This document shows, piece by piece, positions 15,560 through 21,510 of a stretch of 22,926 nucleotides of DNA. The notes beneath the pieces were generated by a model. That model searched no databases. It was given only the letters and a program-made list of their open reading frames with translations, and was not told where the DNA came from. The stretch is from a virus. The stretch is taken from positions 1 through 22,926 of the IMG/VR virus record IMGVR_UViG_3300046008_001259; one strand, written 5' to 3'. Positions within the stretch are counted from its first letter, which is position 1; each line of letters begins with the position of its first letter. The translations under genes and the position numbers were made by a program.

Positions 15560-15931
15560 CTATTTGTAAGAAGTTTTAGGTTTGGGGCCGGGTGTTACTG
15601 GTTTAGAAACACCATTCCATGCACTACGATTAACATTACCTGAAGAATCTACTAATGTGGAAGTATTATTTCCGCCTTTTGAGGCGTTTTCTGTTTCTTC
15701 ATTTTCTTTATCATAAAATTCTTTAATCTTATTATAAGTAAATAAACGAAGCCAACGTGGCATTTCATAAATTGTATTCCAATCATATCCACCCCTACCA
15801 TGAAAACATATTTCATGGATTTGGGTAAATAAATTAGATCTTACTATGGGTGCTGTACTAGAGGTCAGGCCAAAAAAACTTAACCCCAATTGGGATATCG
15901 ACTCTATTTGAATCACTGGTGGGAAAAAAAG
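15560..15931 (-). CDS. second frame of tail assembly chaperone (T part of G/GT), probably frameshift-expressed
   Basis: This frame is open from just after a TAA at 15932-15934 to 15560 and overlaps the 3' end of the 239-aa gene. The only plausible start of its own is a GTG at 15916, with neither an A-rich leader nor a Shine-Dalgarno, so independent initiation is unlikely. The residues after the overlap (LFTQIHEICFHGRGGYDW, IYEMPRWLRLFTYNKIKEFY) resemble the T portion of tail chaperones just upstream of tape measure genes in many phages. The end is low-complexity (Gly, Asn, Ser, Pro, Lys). Two runs of seven T on the coding strand (15924-15930 and 15872-15878) lie in the overlap; a +1 or -2 slip would join the frames. 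Shift at the second run gives about 235 + 103 residues. The GT product would bind the tape measure protein during tube assembly. Confidence 0.7.
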   Translation of the reverse strand, partial: LFFPPVIQIESISQLGLSFFGLTSSTAPIVRSNLFTQIHEICFHGRGGYDWNTIYEMPRWLRLFTYNKIKEFYDKENEETENASKGGNNTSTLVDSSGNVNRSAWNGVSKPVTPGPKPKTSYK

Positions 15932-16577
15932 TTAAATCAACATCTGGTTGGCTTTCTTTGATGTGTTTTCTTAATTCTCGAGAATCTCGAGCTAGTAAGT
16001 GGTTATCAACAAACTCTCGAATAGTTTTTGTTTCTCGATCTTCATTAACTGAAGTAATGAGATATTTTAAACGTGTAGAAAGTTCTGGGGATGAATTAGT
16101 ATTAATTTTTTTAAGGCCGTCTAATTCAGCTTGTATCTTTTGTTCATCACCATGAGTTAAGATTTTATAAGTAATGTTTGTGTTGGTAGACGGTAAAGTA
16201 TAATTGAATTCATTTACACCTTTATTAGAATGTTCAAATGGTTTATTATCAATTTTAGATAAATCAACTGTGTGTTCAACTCCATTATAATCAAATGTAT
16301 AATCTTTACCATAACCTAATACGCGAGCTGCTACCATGATAGCGTTTTTATCACCTGTAACTAAATCACTATAATTTATTTTAGATACTATTAATGCTTG
16401 TAATAATTTATCTAATACATTACCTTTTTGGATATAAGATTGATTAGTTAAAATATCTTCATGTTTAGCAGTCATATAACACATTTCGATTTTTCCACTT
16501 GATAATGGATTTTCAGATGTGTATAATAAACCTTTTGAAGGTAATTCAATAATTTCTGTTGGGACGTTTTTTTCCAT
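15858..16577 (-). CDS. tail assembly chaperone / T4 gp26-like baseplate family protein (G part)
   Basis: This 239-aa protein begins VPTEIIELPSKGLLYTSENP, followed by LSSGKIEMCYMTAKHEDIL and NVLDKLLQALIVSK, then DKNAIMVAARVLGYGKDY. This is the signature I associate with the T4 gp26-like (T4_baseplate) family, which in many T4-like phages sits directly before the tape measure gene. In such positions the protein acts as a tail assembly chaperone with a frameshifted longer form. The cysteine pairs seen in some relatives are missing. It is transcribed alone between a terminator upstream and the tape measure gene downstream. An element TGATAAATAT (complement) lies 27 bases before the ATG. The last residues overlap the second frame by 59 bases. 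Confidence 0.8.
   Translation of the reverse strand: MEKNVPTEIIELPSKGLLYTSENPLSSGKIEMCYMTAKHEDILTNQSYIQKGNVLDKLLQALIVSKINYSDLVTGDKNAIMVAARVLGYGKDYTFDYNGVEHTVDLSKIDNKPFEHSNKGVNEFNYTLPSTNTNITYKILTHGDEQKIQAELDGLKKINTNSSPELSTRLKYLITSVNEDRETKTIREFVDNHLLARDSRELRKHIKESQPDVDLTFFPTSDSNRVDIPIGVKFFWPDL
15872..15878 (-). other. candidate slippery T7 run (site B) of tail chaperone
   Basis: In the G frame the coding strand reads AAG TTT TTT TGG and in the second frame AGT TTT TTT GGC. A Phe tRNA on the second TTT can re-pair perfectly after a +1 or a -2 slip. G-frame translation ends four codons after this run, so this is the last possible shift site. Confidence 0.5.
15924..15930 (-). other. candidate slippery T7-CCC run (site A) of tail chaperone
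   Basis: In the G frame the coding strand reads ACT TTT TTT CCC ACC. A +1 slip moves the Phe tRNA from TTT to its better match TTC, with CCA next. The second frame opens only just upstream (TAA at 15932-15934), so this is the first possible shift site. Which of the two runs is used cannot be told by eye. Confidence 0.4.
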
Positions 16578-16604
16578 AGCTTTTATTTAATATAACTTGT
16601 TTTG

Positions 16605-16614
16605 TGATAAATAT
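16605..16614 (-). promoter_or_regulatory. late-promoter-like element before the tail chaperone gene
   Basis: The coding strand reads ATATTTATCACAAAA, 27 bases before the ATG and directly downstream of the tube-gene terminator. It is a weaker match (ATCA in place of ATAA) but in the same setting. Confidence 0.45.
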
Positions 16615-16623
16615 ACGAAAAAT

Positions 16624-16658
16624 AAAGGAGCTCACCAAGTTTAAGGTGAGCTCTTTTT
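16624..16658. terminator. bidirectional-looking terminator after the tail tube gene
   Basis: A perfect 9-bp stem GAGCTCACC/GGTGAGCTC (16628-16636 and 16645-16653) has an 8-base loop. On the minus strand it is followed by CTTTATTTTT, on the plus strand by TTTTT. It lies 11 bases past the tail tube stop and before the chaperone gene, so it ends the tube transcript. Confidence 0.85.
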
Positions 16659-16669
16659 AATTTGTTTTC

Positions 16670-17158
16670 TTAGAAGTTTAAGATACAATAATCCATTGCA
16701 AGCGTTACTGATAATTCTTGAGCTGCTGATTCATCATCCCAGCTGTAATCACCAAAATTTGCTTTAGTAATAAATGCACCTTTAATAATCCATTCAGATA
16801 CTATATCACCTACAGGTCCTAATACGTTAATAGTTACATCTTTCTTATAAAAATCAGAATAACCATCACGACCAGTAACTGATTCATGATGTAAACGTAC
16901 CCATTCCATTACTGATTGAGCACCAGATGGAGTGATAGGATCAAACAATGTCATATCAATACTTCCCCATTTAGCTTTACCTTTAATTTTACGGTAAACG
17001 TTAATATGATTTAAAGTAATTTCATCCATTGTTACTTCTACAGCACCAATTTTTTTAATAGTATATGAAGGAATTCCATCTACATACATAATAAATCGAT
17101 TTTTTACTTTCGGTTCAAAAGCTGTAAAGAAAATTTCATTTGGAGATAATATTGCCAT
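16670..17158 (-). CDS. tail tube protein (gp19-like)
   Basis: This 162-aa protein has almost the same length as T4 gp19 (163 aa). It has the tube-protein pattern: an early KNRFIMYVDGIPSYTIKKI, a central strand pair (EITLNHINVYRKIKGKAKW), SIDMTLFDPITPSGAQSVMEW, and a late ANFGDYSWDDESAAQELSVT that closes the beta barrel. Tube proteins stack as hexamers around the tape measure protein and form the DNA channel inside the sheath. It lies directly after the sheath gene, the canonical order, with its own upstream element 20 bases before the ATG and its own terminator, which fits the need for high copy number. Confidence 0.92.
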   Translation of the reverse strand: MAILSPNEIFFTAFEPKVKNRFIMYVDGIPSYTIKKIGAVEVTMDEITLNHINVYRKIKGKAKWGSIDMTLFDPITPSGAQSVMEWVRLHHESVTGRDGYSDFYKKDVTINVLGPVGDIVSEWIIKGAFITKANFGDYSWDDESAAQELSVTLAMDYCILNF

Positions 17159-17178
17159 TTTATTTTTGTTTTATTTTA

Positions 17179-17188
17179 TTATAAATAT
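17179..17188 (-). promoter_or_regulatory. late-promoter-like element before the tail tube gene
   Basis: The coding strand reads ATATTTATAATAAAATAAAAC, 20 bases before the ATG and just downstream of the sheath terminator. The sequence between the element and the ATG is almost only A and T. Confidence 0.6.
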
Positions 17189-17193
17189 ATAAG

Positions 17194-17227
17194 TTTTTAA
17201 AAAATCTTCCCCTTTTTAGAGGGGAAG
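17194..17227 (-). terminator. factor-independent terminator after the tail sheath gene
   Basis: An 8-bp stem CTTCCCCT/AGGGGAAG (17206-17213 and 17220-17227; extendable by one A-T pair) with a 6-base loop is followed on the minus strand by ATTTTTTAAAAA. It lies 13 bases after the sheath stop. Confidence 0.88.
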
Positions 17228-17239
17228 AAATCTATTTCT

Positions 17240-18952
17240 TTATGCTGGGAAACTTGCTCCAGTTGGTGTAACATTAAAGTCTAAGTAAATGAATTCAGCT
17301 GTTTTAGTTGGTTGTAAGTAAATTTGACCTACTAATTCATTTCTATCAATTACATCAGGTGTATTATTAGAATCATCCATAATCACTTTAAATGCATATA
17401 AACCTTGTCTTTGTTGAACACTAGTTAAATATGGGTTTACTTGTGATAAGAAGTTATTTCTTGTTGCAATTGTATTTTGTTCAAATACTAAATTATTTGC
17501 TACTTGAGAAATATATGATTTTAATGATATTAATAAACGTCTAACATTTACACGATCAAGAGCTGATGCTGCTGTTTGTAATGTTTTTTGTCCGTATACT
17601 ACAACACCTTGACCTGGGAATGTAGCGATTGGATTTACTTTTCCAGTATATAATGTATCTCTATTTGTTTGAGATAATTTTATTTCTGCTCTAACTACTT
17701 GAGATAAACCACCACGATTAATACCTGCTGGAGCGAACCAAGGTTCAGCTACTGTGTCATTATAAGCGTAAACACCTGCAATTACTGTTGATGCTGGGCA
17801 CCAAACAATATTTCCTGTGCTTGGATCAATAACTTGACACCATGGCCAGTATTCAGCTGCATATGAAGTATTTCTAGCTGATGCTTGAGCTACTACTGCA
17901 GATACTGTTTTGTTGTAAGCTACTGGATCTAATACAAATATATTATCTCCTCTATTTTGTGTATTTGTAACGATTGTGCTAATTTGACCTGCATAATCTG
18001 CATCATATAAACCTGGTGTAAATAATACATTAAATTTATAATCATCAGTGTTGGCTAATAAATTAATCATGTTATCATAACACCCACCTGTTAACCCTTG
18101 AGTATCAGTTGAGTTGATGTTTTCATAAAAATTAGCACCACCTTTAATAGTACCTGTAGCACCACCAAATGATCCACTTCCATTTATTGGAATAGAAGAT
18201 GTGTATTGAGGTTTAGCAATTCCATTATTATCGTAATAATTTGGAGTTGTATTATTTATTGATTTTATAGTTATATAATTTGATCTGTTAGCATAAGAAC
18301 CAGAATATTCAATTTGGTTTCTTACTGAATTGTAGTTTTCGATTGAATCACCTATTACACGTGAAATGTAATTTGATGCATTTGGATCTAAACTTAATCC
18401 TGTCCAAGTTTCTAAAACTGCTGGTTGTAATGTATTATCATTTCCTCTTCTAATTAATAAATCAAATGTTCCTGATCCAGTATTAGCGTTAGTAATTTGC
18501 CATCTTAAATTATCAGCTGATCCACTTGCTAATGCACCACTAACTTCAGCACTTGTACTGTTCATTACTACACCTTGTGAAAAAGTTTGTAATGTAAATG
18601 AAGATGAATTAATATTAATTGAATTACCCGTTGCTGAACTTGTAGCTGGGGTGTAAGATCCTGTTACTACTCTTGCTATTAGTAATGATTGACCACCATT
18701 AACAAAATAATTGTAAGCTGCAATTGATGTAAAATAAGTGTAAGTTTTACTATCATTAGTACTTCCACTTGTGAAAGTAGTACCAAATTTGTTAACAAAT
18801 TCGTTGTACGTAGTTACGATTGTTGGAACTTCAACTGGGCCTTTAACGGTTGGTCCAATTAATGCTGCTCCTACTGTAACCGGTCTTTTAGATACAAAAG
18901 AAGAATCATTTTCTCTTGCTAAAACACCAGGGGATATTAAAGTTTCTGCCAT
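17240..18952 (-). CDS. contractile tail sheath protein (gp18-like)
   Basis: This 570-aa protein has the conserved sheath N-terminus: ETLISPGVLARENDSSFV, then AALIGPTVKGPVEVPTIV and a motif (FVNKFGTTF). The C-terminal sheath domain follows the usual pattern (YAAEYWPWCQVIDPSTG, WCPASTVIAGVYAYND, WFAPAGINRG, then NVRRLLISLKSYISQVAN and FNVTPTGASF). T4 gp18 is 659 aa. The middle 200 residues are Ser/Thr/Gly/Asn-rich and form the variable surface domain. Sheath subunits stack outside the tube and contract to push it through the envelope. It is followed by the tube gene and bounded by its own upstream element and terminator. Its first four codons take part in a 12-base inverted repeat with the leader. 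Confidence 0.95.
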   Translation of the reverse strand: MAETLISPGVLARENDSSFVSKRPVTVGAALIGPTVKGPVEVPTIVTTYNEFVNKFGTTFTSGSTNDSKTYTYFTSIAAYNYFVNGGQSLLIARVVTGSYTPATSSATGNSININSSSFTLQTFSQGVVMNSTSAEVSGALASGSADNLRWQITNANTGSGTFDLLIRRGNDNTLQPAVLETWTGLSLDPNASNYISRVIGDSIENYNSVRNQIEYSGSYANRSNYITIKSINNTTPNYYDNNGIAKPQYTSSIPINGSGSFGGATGTIKGGANFYENINSTDTQGLTGGCYDNMINLLANTDDYKFNVLFTPGLYDADYAGQISTIVTNTQNRGDNIFVLDPVAYNKTVSAVVAQASARNTSYAAEYWPWCQVIDPSTGNIVWCPASTVIAGVYAYNDTVAEPWFAPAGINRGGLSQVVRAEIKLSQTNRDTLYTGKVNPIATFPGQGVVVYGQKTLQTAASALDRVNVRRLLISLKSYISQVANNLVFEQNTIATRNNFLSQVNPYLTSVQQRQGLYAFKVIMDDSNNTPDVIDRNELVGQIYLQPTKTAEFIYLDFNVTPTGASFPA

Positions 18953-18993
18953 TGTTATTTATGTTTTATTTTGTTATAAATATGGCAGAAACT
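18941..18993. repeat. 12-bp inverted repeat overlapping the tail sheath start codon
   Basis: 18941-18952 (AGTTTCTGCCAT) is the exact reverse complement of 18982-18993 (ATGGCAGAAACT), with 29 bases between. The first arm is the sheath ATG plus codons 2-4. A transcript starting upstream would fold the start codon into a 12-bp stem. The second arm also repeats the sheath start on the opposite strand, as ATG GCA GAA ACT followed by three codons and a stop. The late-promoter-like element overlaps the spacer and the upstream arm by two bases. Confidence 0.8.
18974..18983 (-). promoter_or_regulatory. late-promoter-like element before the tail sheath gene
   Basis: The coding strand reads ATATTTATAACAAAATAAAAC, 21 bases before the ATG. 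It lies inside the inverted repeat region, so a transcript starting from it would not include the upstream arm. Confidence 0.6.
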
Positions 18994-19001
18994 ATTAAAA
19001 A

Positions 19002-19250
19002 CTAGTTACTTATAAATTCTCCTTTTTCAAGGTTGATAGTTCCGTCACCATATGTTTTTTGTAACGATTTACCTATTGTTATTTCTTCTTGTTGAAGTTT
19101 TTTTAACTCTTCTGTAAGAAATTCTTTTTGTAATTTAATTTCTTGAATTCTTATTTCAGTTAAACCAAATTGTTCAGTTAATTGAATTCGTCTTTCTTGA
19201 ATCGTTTTTAATGATTGTAACTCTTCTTGTGTTAAAACTTTTGTTTCCAT
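19002..19250 (-). CDS. small coiled-coil protein, 82 aa
   Basis: No named family is recognised. Residues about 5-70 form a strongly charged, Gln/Glu/Lys-rich helical stretch (QEELQSLKTIQERRIQLTEQ and QKEFLTEELKKLQQEE) with a break near GLTEIR, so the product is a helical hairpin similar in shape to a prefoldin subunit. The tail (GDGTINLEKGEFI) is a short beta-type element. It sits between a small virion gene and the sheath gene. The shape and position fit an assembly factor or a coiled-coil virion part. The leader is A-rich (AAAAAACAAAAAAAAATGG); only a degenerate form of the late element is present. Confidence 0.75.
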   Translation of the reverse strand: METKVLTQEELQSLKTIQERRIQLTEQFGLTEIRIQEIKLQKEFLTEELKKLQQEEITIGKSLQKTYGDGTINLEKGEFISN

Positions 19251-19274
19251 TTTTTTTTGTTTTTTATTTATTTT

Positions 19275-19550
19275 TTAAAATATTGATGAACTTACCCATG
19301 ATGTACCATTATATAAAAAAAGACATGGTGATGATGTTGATACAGAAAAATCAACATACATACTACCTGTATTAGGATTATTAGGTTGGATTATTGGGAT
19401 TATTAATTCACCTGTTACTTCTAAACTTCCAGATATAATAGCACTTCCGGTATATGGAAAGGGGCCATTATTTACTTCATCTATTACTTGGTTAATTATT
19501 GTTCTTGCTACTAAACCAGAATCTCCATTTTGTACGTATGATATACTCAT
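19275..19550 (-). CDS. small beta-rich virion protein, 91 aa
   Basis: The product is unknown but has the look of a phage fibre or decoration module. A helical start (VARTIINQVIDEVNNGPFP) is followed by beta strands IISGSLEVTGELIIPIIQP, then TGSMYVDFSVSTSSPCLFLY and NGTSWVSSS. The phrase (I/T)xGSLxVxGxxI also occurs in the 307-aa protein two genes upstream (TITGSLIVNGNIIYTP). The ending LFLYNGTSWVSS is a typical last strand pair of tail-fibre-like proteins. It follows the carbonic-anhydrase-like gene and precedes the coiled-coil gene. Confidence 0.7.
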   Translation of the reverse strand: MSISYVQNGDSGLVARTIINQVIDEVNNGPFPYTGSAIISGSLEVTGELIIPIIQPNNPNTGSMYVDFSVSTSSPCLFLYNGTSWVSSSIF

Positions 19551-19573
19551 TATTTTATATTATTTGTTATTTA

Positions 19574-20500
19574 TTATCCTTGAGCAAATAAACCATCTTT
19601 ATAATCTTGTGTAAGATCTGTCCAAGTATTTGTTAATGAATTATATGACCAAAATTGAACTACATCAATATATGCTTGAAATTGATAATCTGTATTGATA
19701 AAAATACCACTCATTGCGTACATTGTTCTATTTGCAAGTGCACTAGCGAATGATCCTGAGTTATTATATGTATAATCCCATCCTGCTTCTCTTATTATGT
19801 CTGTAGCCACCATTACATTTTCACTAATTGAACCACTAAGTGAAGCGGAATATGGATAAATTATATCTGCTAATTTCCACAATTCATAATTTTCATTATC
19901 ATATGGAGCATTTGATTGTGATGGTGGATTTGGATCAGTTGTAACTAATCCTACTGCTCCATGAACTGCTCCACAGTTTGTAGATATAGCTGCTTGACCT
20001 TTACGGAATTGATATCCTGCAGATCCAGTAAAAGTAACTCCTATGTGTGGTGTACAAGATACAAATAACGTTCCTGTATCGGTGATATGTGAAGCATAAG
20101 CTCCAAATCCAACTGATCCTACAAATGGATATCCTGCTAATCCACCTGCCATAAATGGTCCTAGAAAAGACTGCATAGATAATGGATATTGTCCTAAATT
20201 TCCTGTAGCTGTAAATGCATCTACATCATCAGAGCAAATTGCTACAGCATGTAATACATCATTTGATGGGTAACCACTTTTTTGTTTAATATAATTTACA
20301 GTATATGTACCCCACACCTCTGTTAAAGAAGCACTTGGATAAAGTCCTCTTACAGTTGTTGTATATAATGATTGTGATGGATTTATTCCATTATTATCTG
20401 TAAGTGTAAGTTGACCTTGATTTACTGATAAAATTACAGTTCCTACTGGTGATGAAGTAGGAATTGGTCCGTTTTGTTGAAGTTCAATATAAGTTGGCAT
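19574..20500 (-). CDS. virion-cluster protein with LCIB/LCIC-type beta-carbonic anhydrase-like domain
   Basis: This 308-aa protein seems to have two parts. Residues 1-50 (GTVILSVNQGQLTLTDNNG) look like a short beta module common at the start of phage structural proteins. Residues about 80-240 resemble the LCIB/LCIC carbonic anhydrase family: HAVAICSDDVDAF with Cys89 and Asp91, FMAGGLAGYPFVGSVGFGAY (117-135), SHITDTG (His138), PHIGVTFTGSAGYQFRKGQ (His152) and STNCGAVHGAV (Cys176). Cys89, His152 and Cys176 are the likely zinc ligands, and Cys-x-Asp is the beta-CA pattern. In that family the enzyme hydrates CO2 to bicarbonate; some members are inactive. The C-terminal part (250-308) has aromatic strands like fibre modules. 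Neighbours are virion genes, with a late-promoter-like element 21 bases upstream, so expression late and presence in the virion are likely but inferred. The assignment rests on remembered family motifs, not a search. Confidence 0.7.
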   Translation of the reverse strand: MPTYIELQQNGPIPTSSPVGTVILSVNQGQLTLTDNNGINPSQSLYTTTVRGLYPSASLTEVWGTYTVNYIKQKSGYPSNDVLHAVAICSDDVDAFTATGNLGQYPLSMQSFLGPFMAGGLAGYPFVGSVGFGAYASHITDTGTLFVSCTPHIGVTFTGSAGYQFRKGQAAISTNCGAVHGAVGLVTTDPNPPSQSNAPYDNENYELWKLADIIYPYSASLSGSISENVMVATDIIREAGWDYTYNNSGSFASALANRTMYAMSGIFINTDYQFQAYIDVVQFWSYNSLTNTWTDLTQDYKDGLFAQG

Positions 20501-20521
20501 TTTGTTTTTAGTTTTTGTTTA

Positions 20522-20531
20522 TTATAAATAT
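20522..20531 (-). promoter_or_regulatory. late-promoter-like element before the carbonic-anhydrase-like gene
   Basis: The coding strand reads ATATTTATAATAAACAAAAAC, 21 bases before the ATG. Confidence 0.55.
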
Positions 20532-20549
20532 TAGTTATTTTTGTTTTAA

Positions 20550-21473
20550 TTAATCCCAGTAAAAGTCATTGTCAATTGTCCATGCATTATTCATCCAAAT
20601 TGCTCTTGGAACATCTTTTCTCCAATTACCAAGTACATTAGGATCTGAAAATGCTTGCCATCCTCCTGGTCCTCCTGATAATTGTCCATAGTATTCTGGT
20701 TTGCGAATACTATCTATCCATATTTGTATTCTAGCTGCATTTCCACCACCTAAATTAACTCCATTACCTGTCACTATTAATTCTACTGATTGTCCTTCGT
20801 ATTGTCCTTCTGGTAAGTAGTAATGTAAATATTGTGTATTAGCATCCCATCCTGTTGTATCTATTGAATAAACGGATTGTTGACCATCTAAGCGAGTTGC
20901 TACTGTTGAATAGTTTGAAAGTAAATTTGCAGTATTATTTTTAAATCCTAAATTACTGTATCCTGTATTATTTAATTGAGGAAATCCATAAGCTTGATTT
21001 GCTTTATCAAATGTTATTATTGTGTTATTATTTGAAACAATTCCAGGACCTACTACCGAACCTGGTCCTGTTATTCCTTGATTAGCTATTAAACTTCCAC
21101 TAACTATAACAGTTCCATTGTTAATTAATTCACCTAATATAAGATATTGAGCATCTTCTTCTACAATAAAAGTACAATTTAATGGTATTAATAAATCTCC
21201 ATGATTAATAATATTTTCATAACTTTTAATAGTACTAATATTGTCTGTTTGGTTTTGTAAAAACGGTGTATATATAATATTTCCATTTACAATTAATGAA
21301 CCCGTTATTGTTTGATCACCTACAAATGAATTTGATCCTGATAGTATTCCTAAACTATCAATAGTACTTTGAATAACTTCTCTTACTTTTGATGCTGTAT
21401 TCTGTTTGTTTAAAGCGTCAGTAATATTAGTATTTAAAAGTACAGTTAGCTGGTTTTTTGTTTGTTGTGACAT
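20550..21473 (-). CDS. beta-rich virion structural protein, 307 aa
   Basis: No specific function is recognised. A short helical start (residues 1-45, QLTVLLNTNITDALNKQN) leads into strand-rich repeats: DQTITGSLIVNGNIIYTPF, INHGDLLIPLNCTFIVEEDA, LGELINNGTVIVSGSLI. These look like a small beta-helix or fibre shaft. The C-terminal half (about 170-307) may be a globular beta domain (YLHYYLPEGQYEGQSVELIV, then ARIQIWIDSIRKPEYYG and GGPGGWQAF) resembling receptor or sugar-binding tips in appearance only. It sits between the gp15-like gene and the carbonic-anhydrase-like gene, so it may be a neck, whisker or decoration protein. A late-promoter-like element lies 16 bases upstream. Confidence 0.7.
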   Translation of the reverse strand: MSQQTKNQLTVLLNTNITDALNKQNTASKVREVIQSTIDSLGILSGSNSFVGDQTITGSLIVNGNIIYTPFLQNQTDNISTIKSYENIINHGDLLIPLNCTFIVEEDAQYLILGELINNGTVIVSGSLIANQGITGPGSVVGPGIVSNNNTIITFDKANQAYGFPQLNNTGYSNLGFKNNTANLLSNYSTVATRLDGQQSVYSIDTTGWDANTQYLHYYLPEGQYEGQSVELIVTGNGVNLGGGNAARIQIWIDSIRKPEYYGQLSGGPGGWQAFSDPNVLGNWRKDVPRAIWMNNAWTIDNDFYWD

Positions 21474-21489
21474 TTTTTTTTATTATCTA

Positions 21490-21499
21490 GTATAAATAT
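21490..21499 (-). promoter_or_regulatory. late-promoter-like element before the 307-aa virion gene
   Basis: The coding strand reads ATATTTATACTAGATAATAA, 16 bases before the ATG; the last part of the element is less well kept. Confidence 0.5.
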
Positions 21500-21510
21500 G
21501 TTGTTATTTG

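Noticed and set aside
15560-15916. Independent gene starting at GTG 15916
   Set aside because: The start lies deep inside another gene, with no Shine-Dalgarno or A-rich leader, and the codons before the overlap end encode only the other frame's shadow. Frameshift expression explains the arrangement better.
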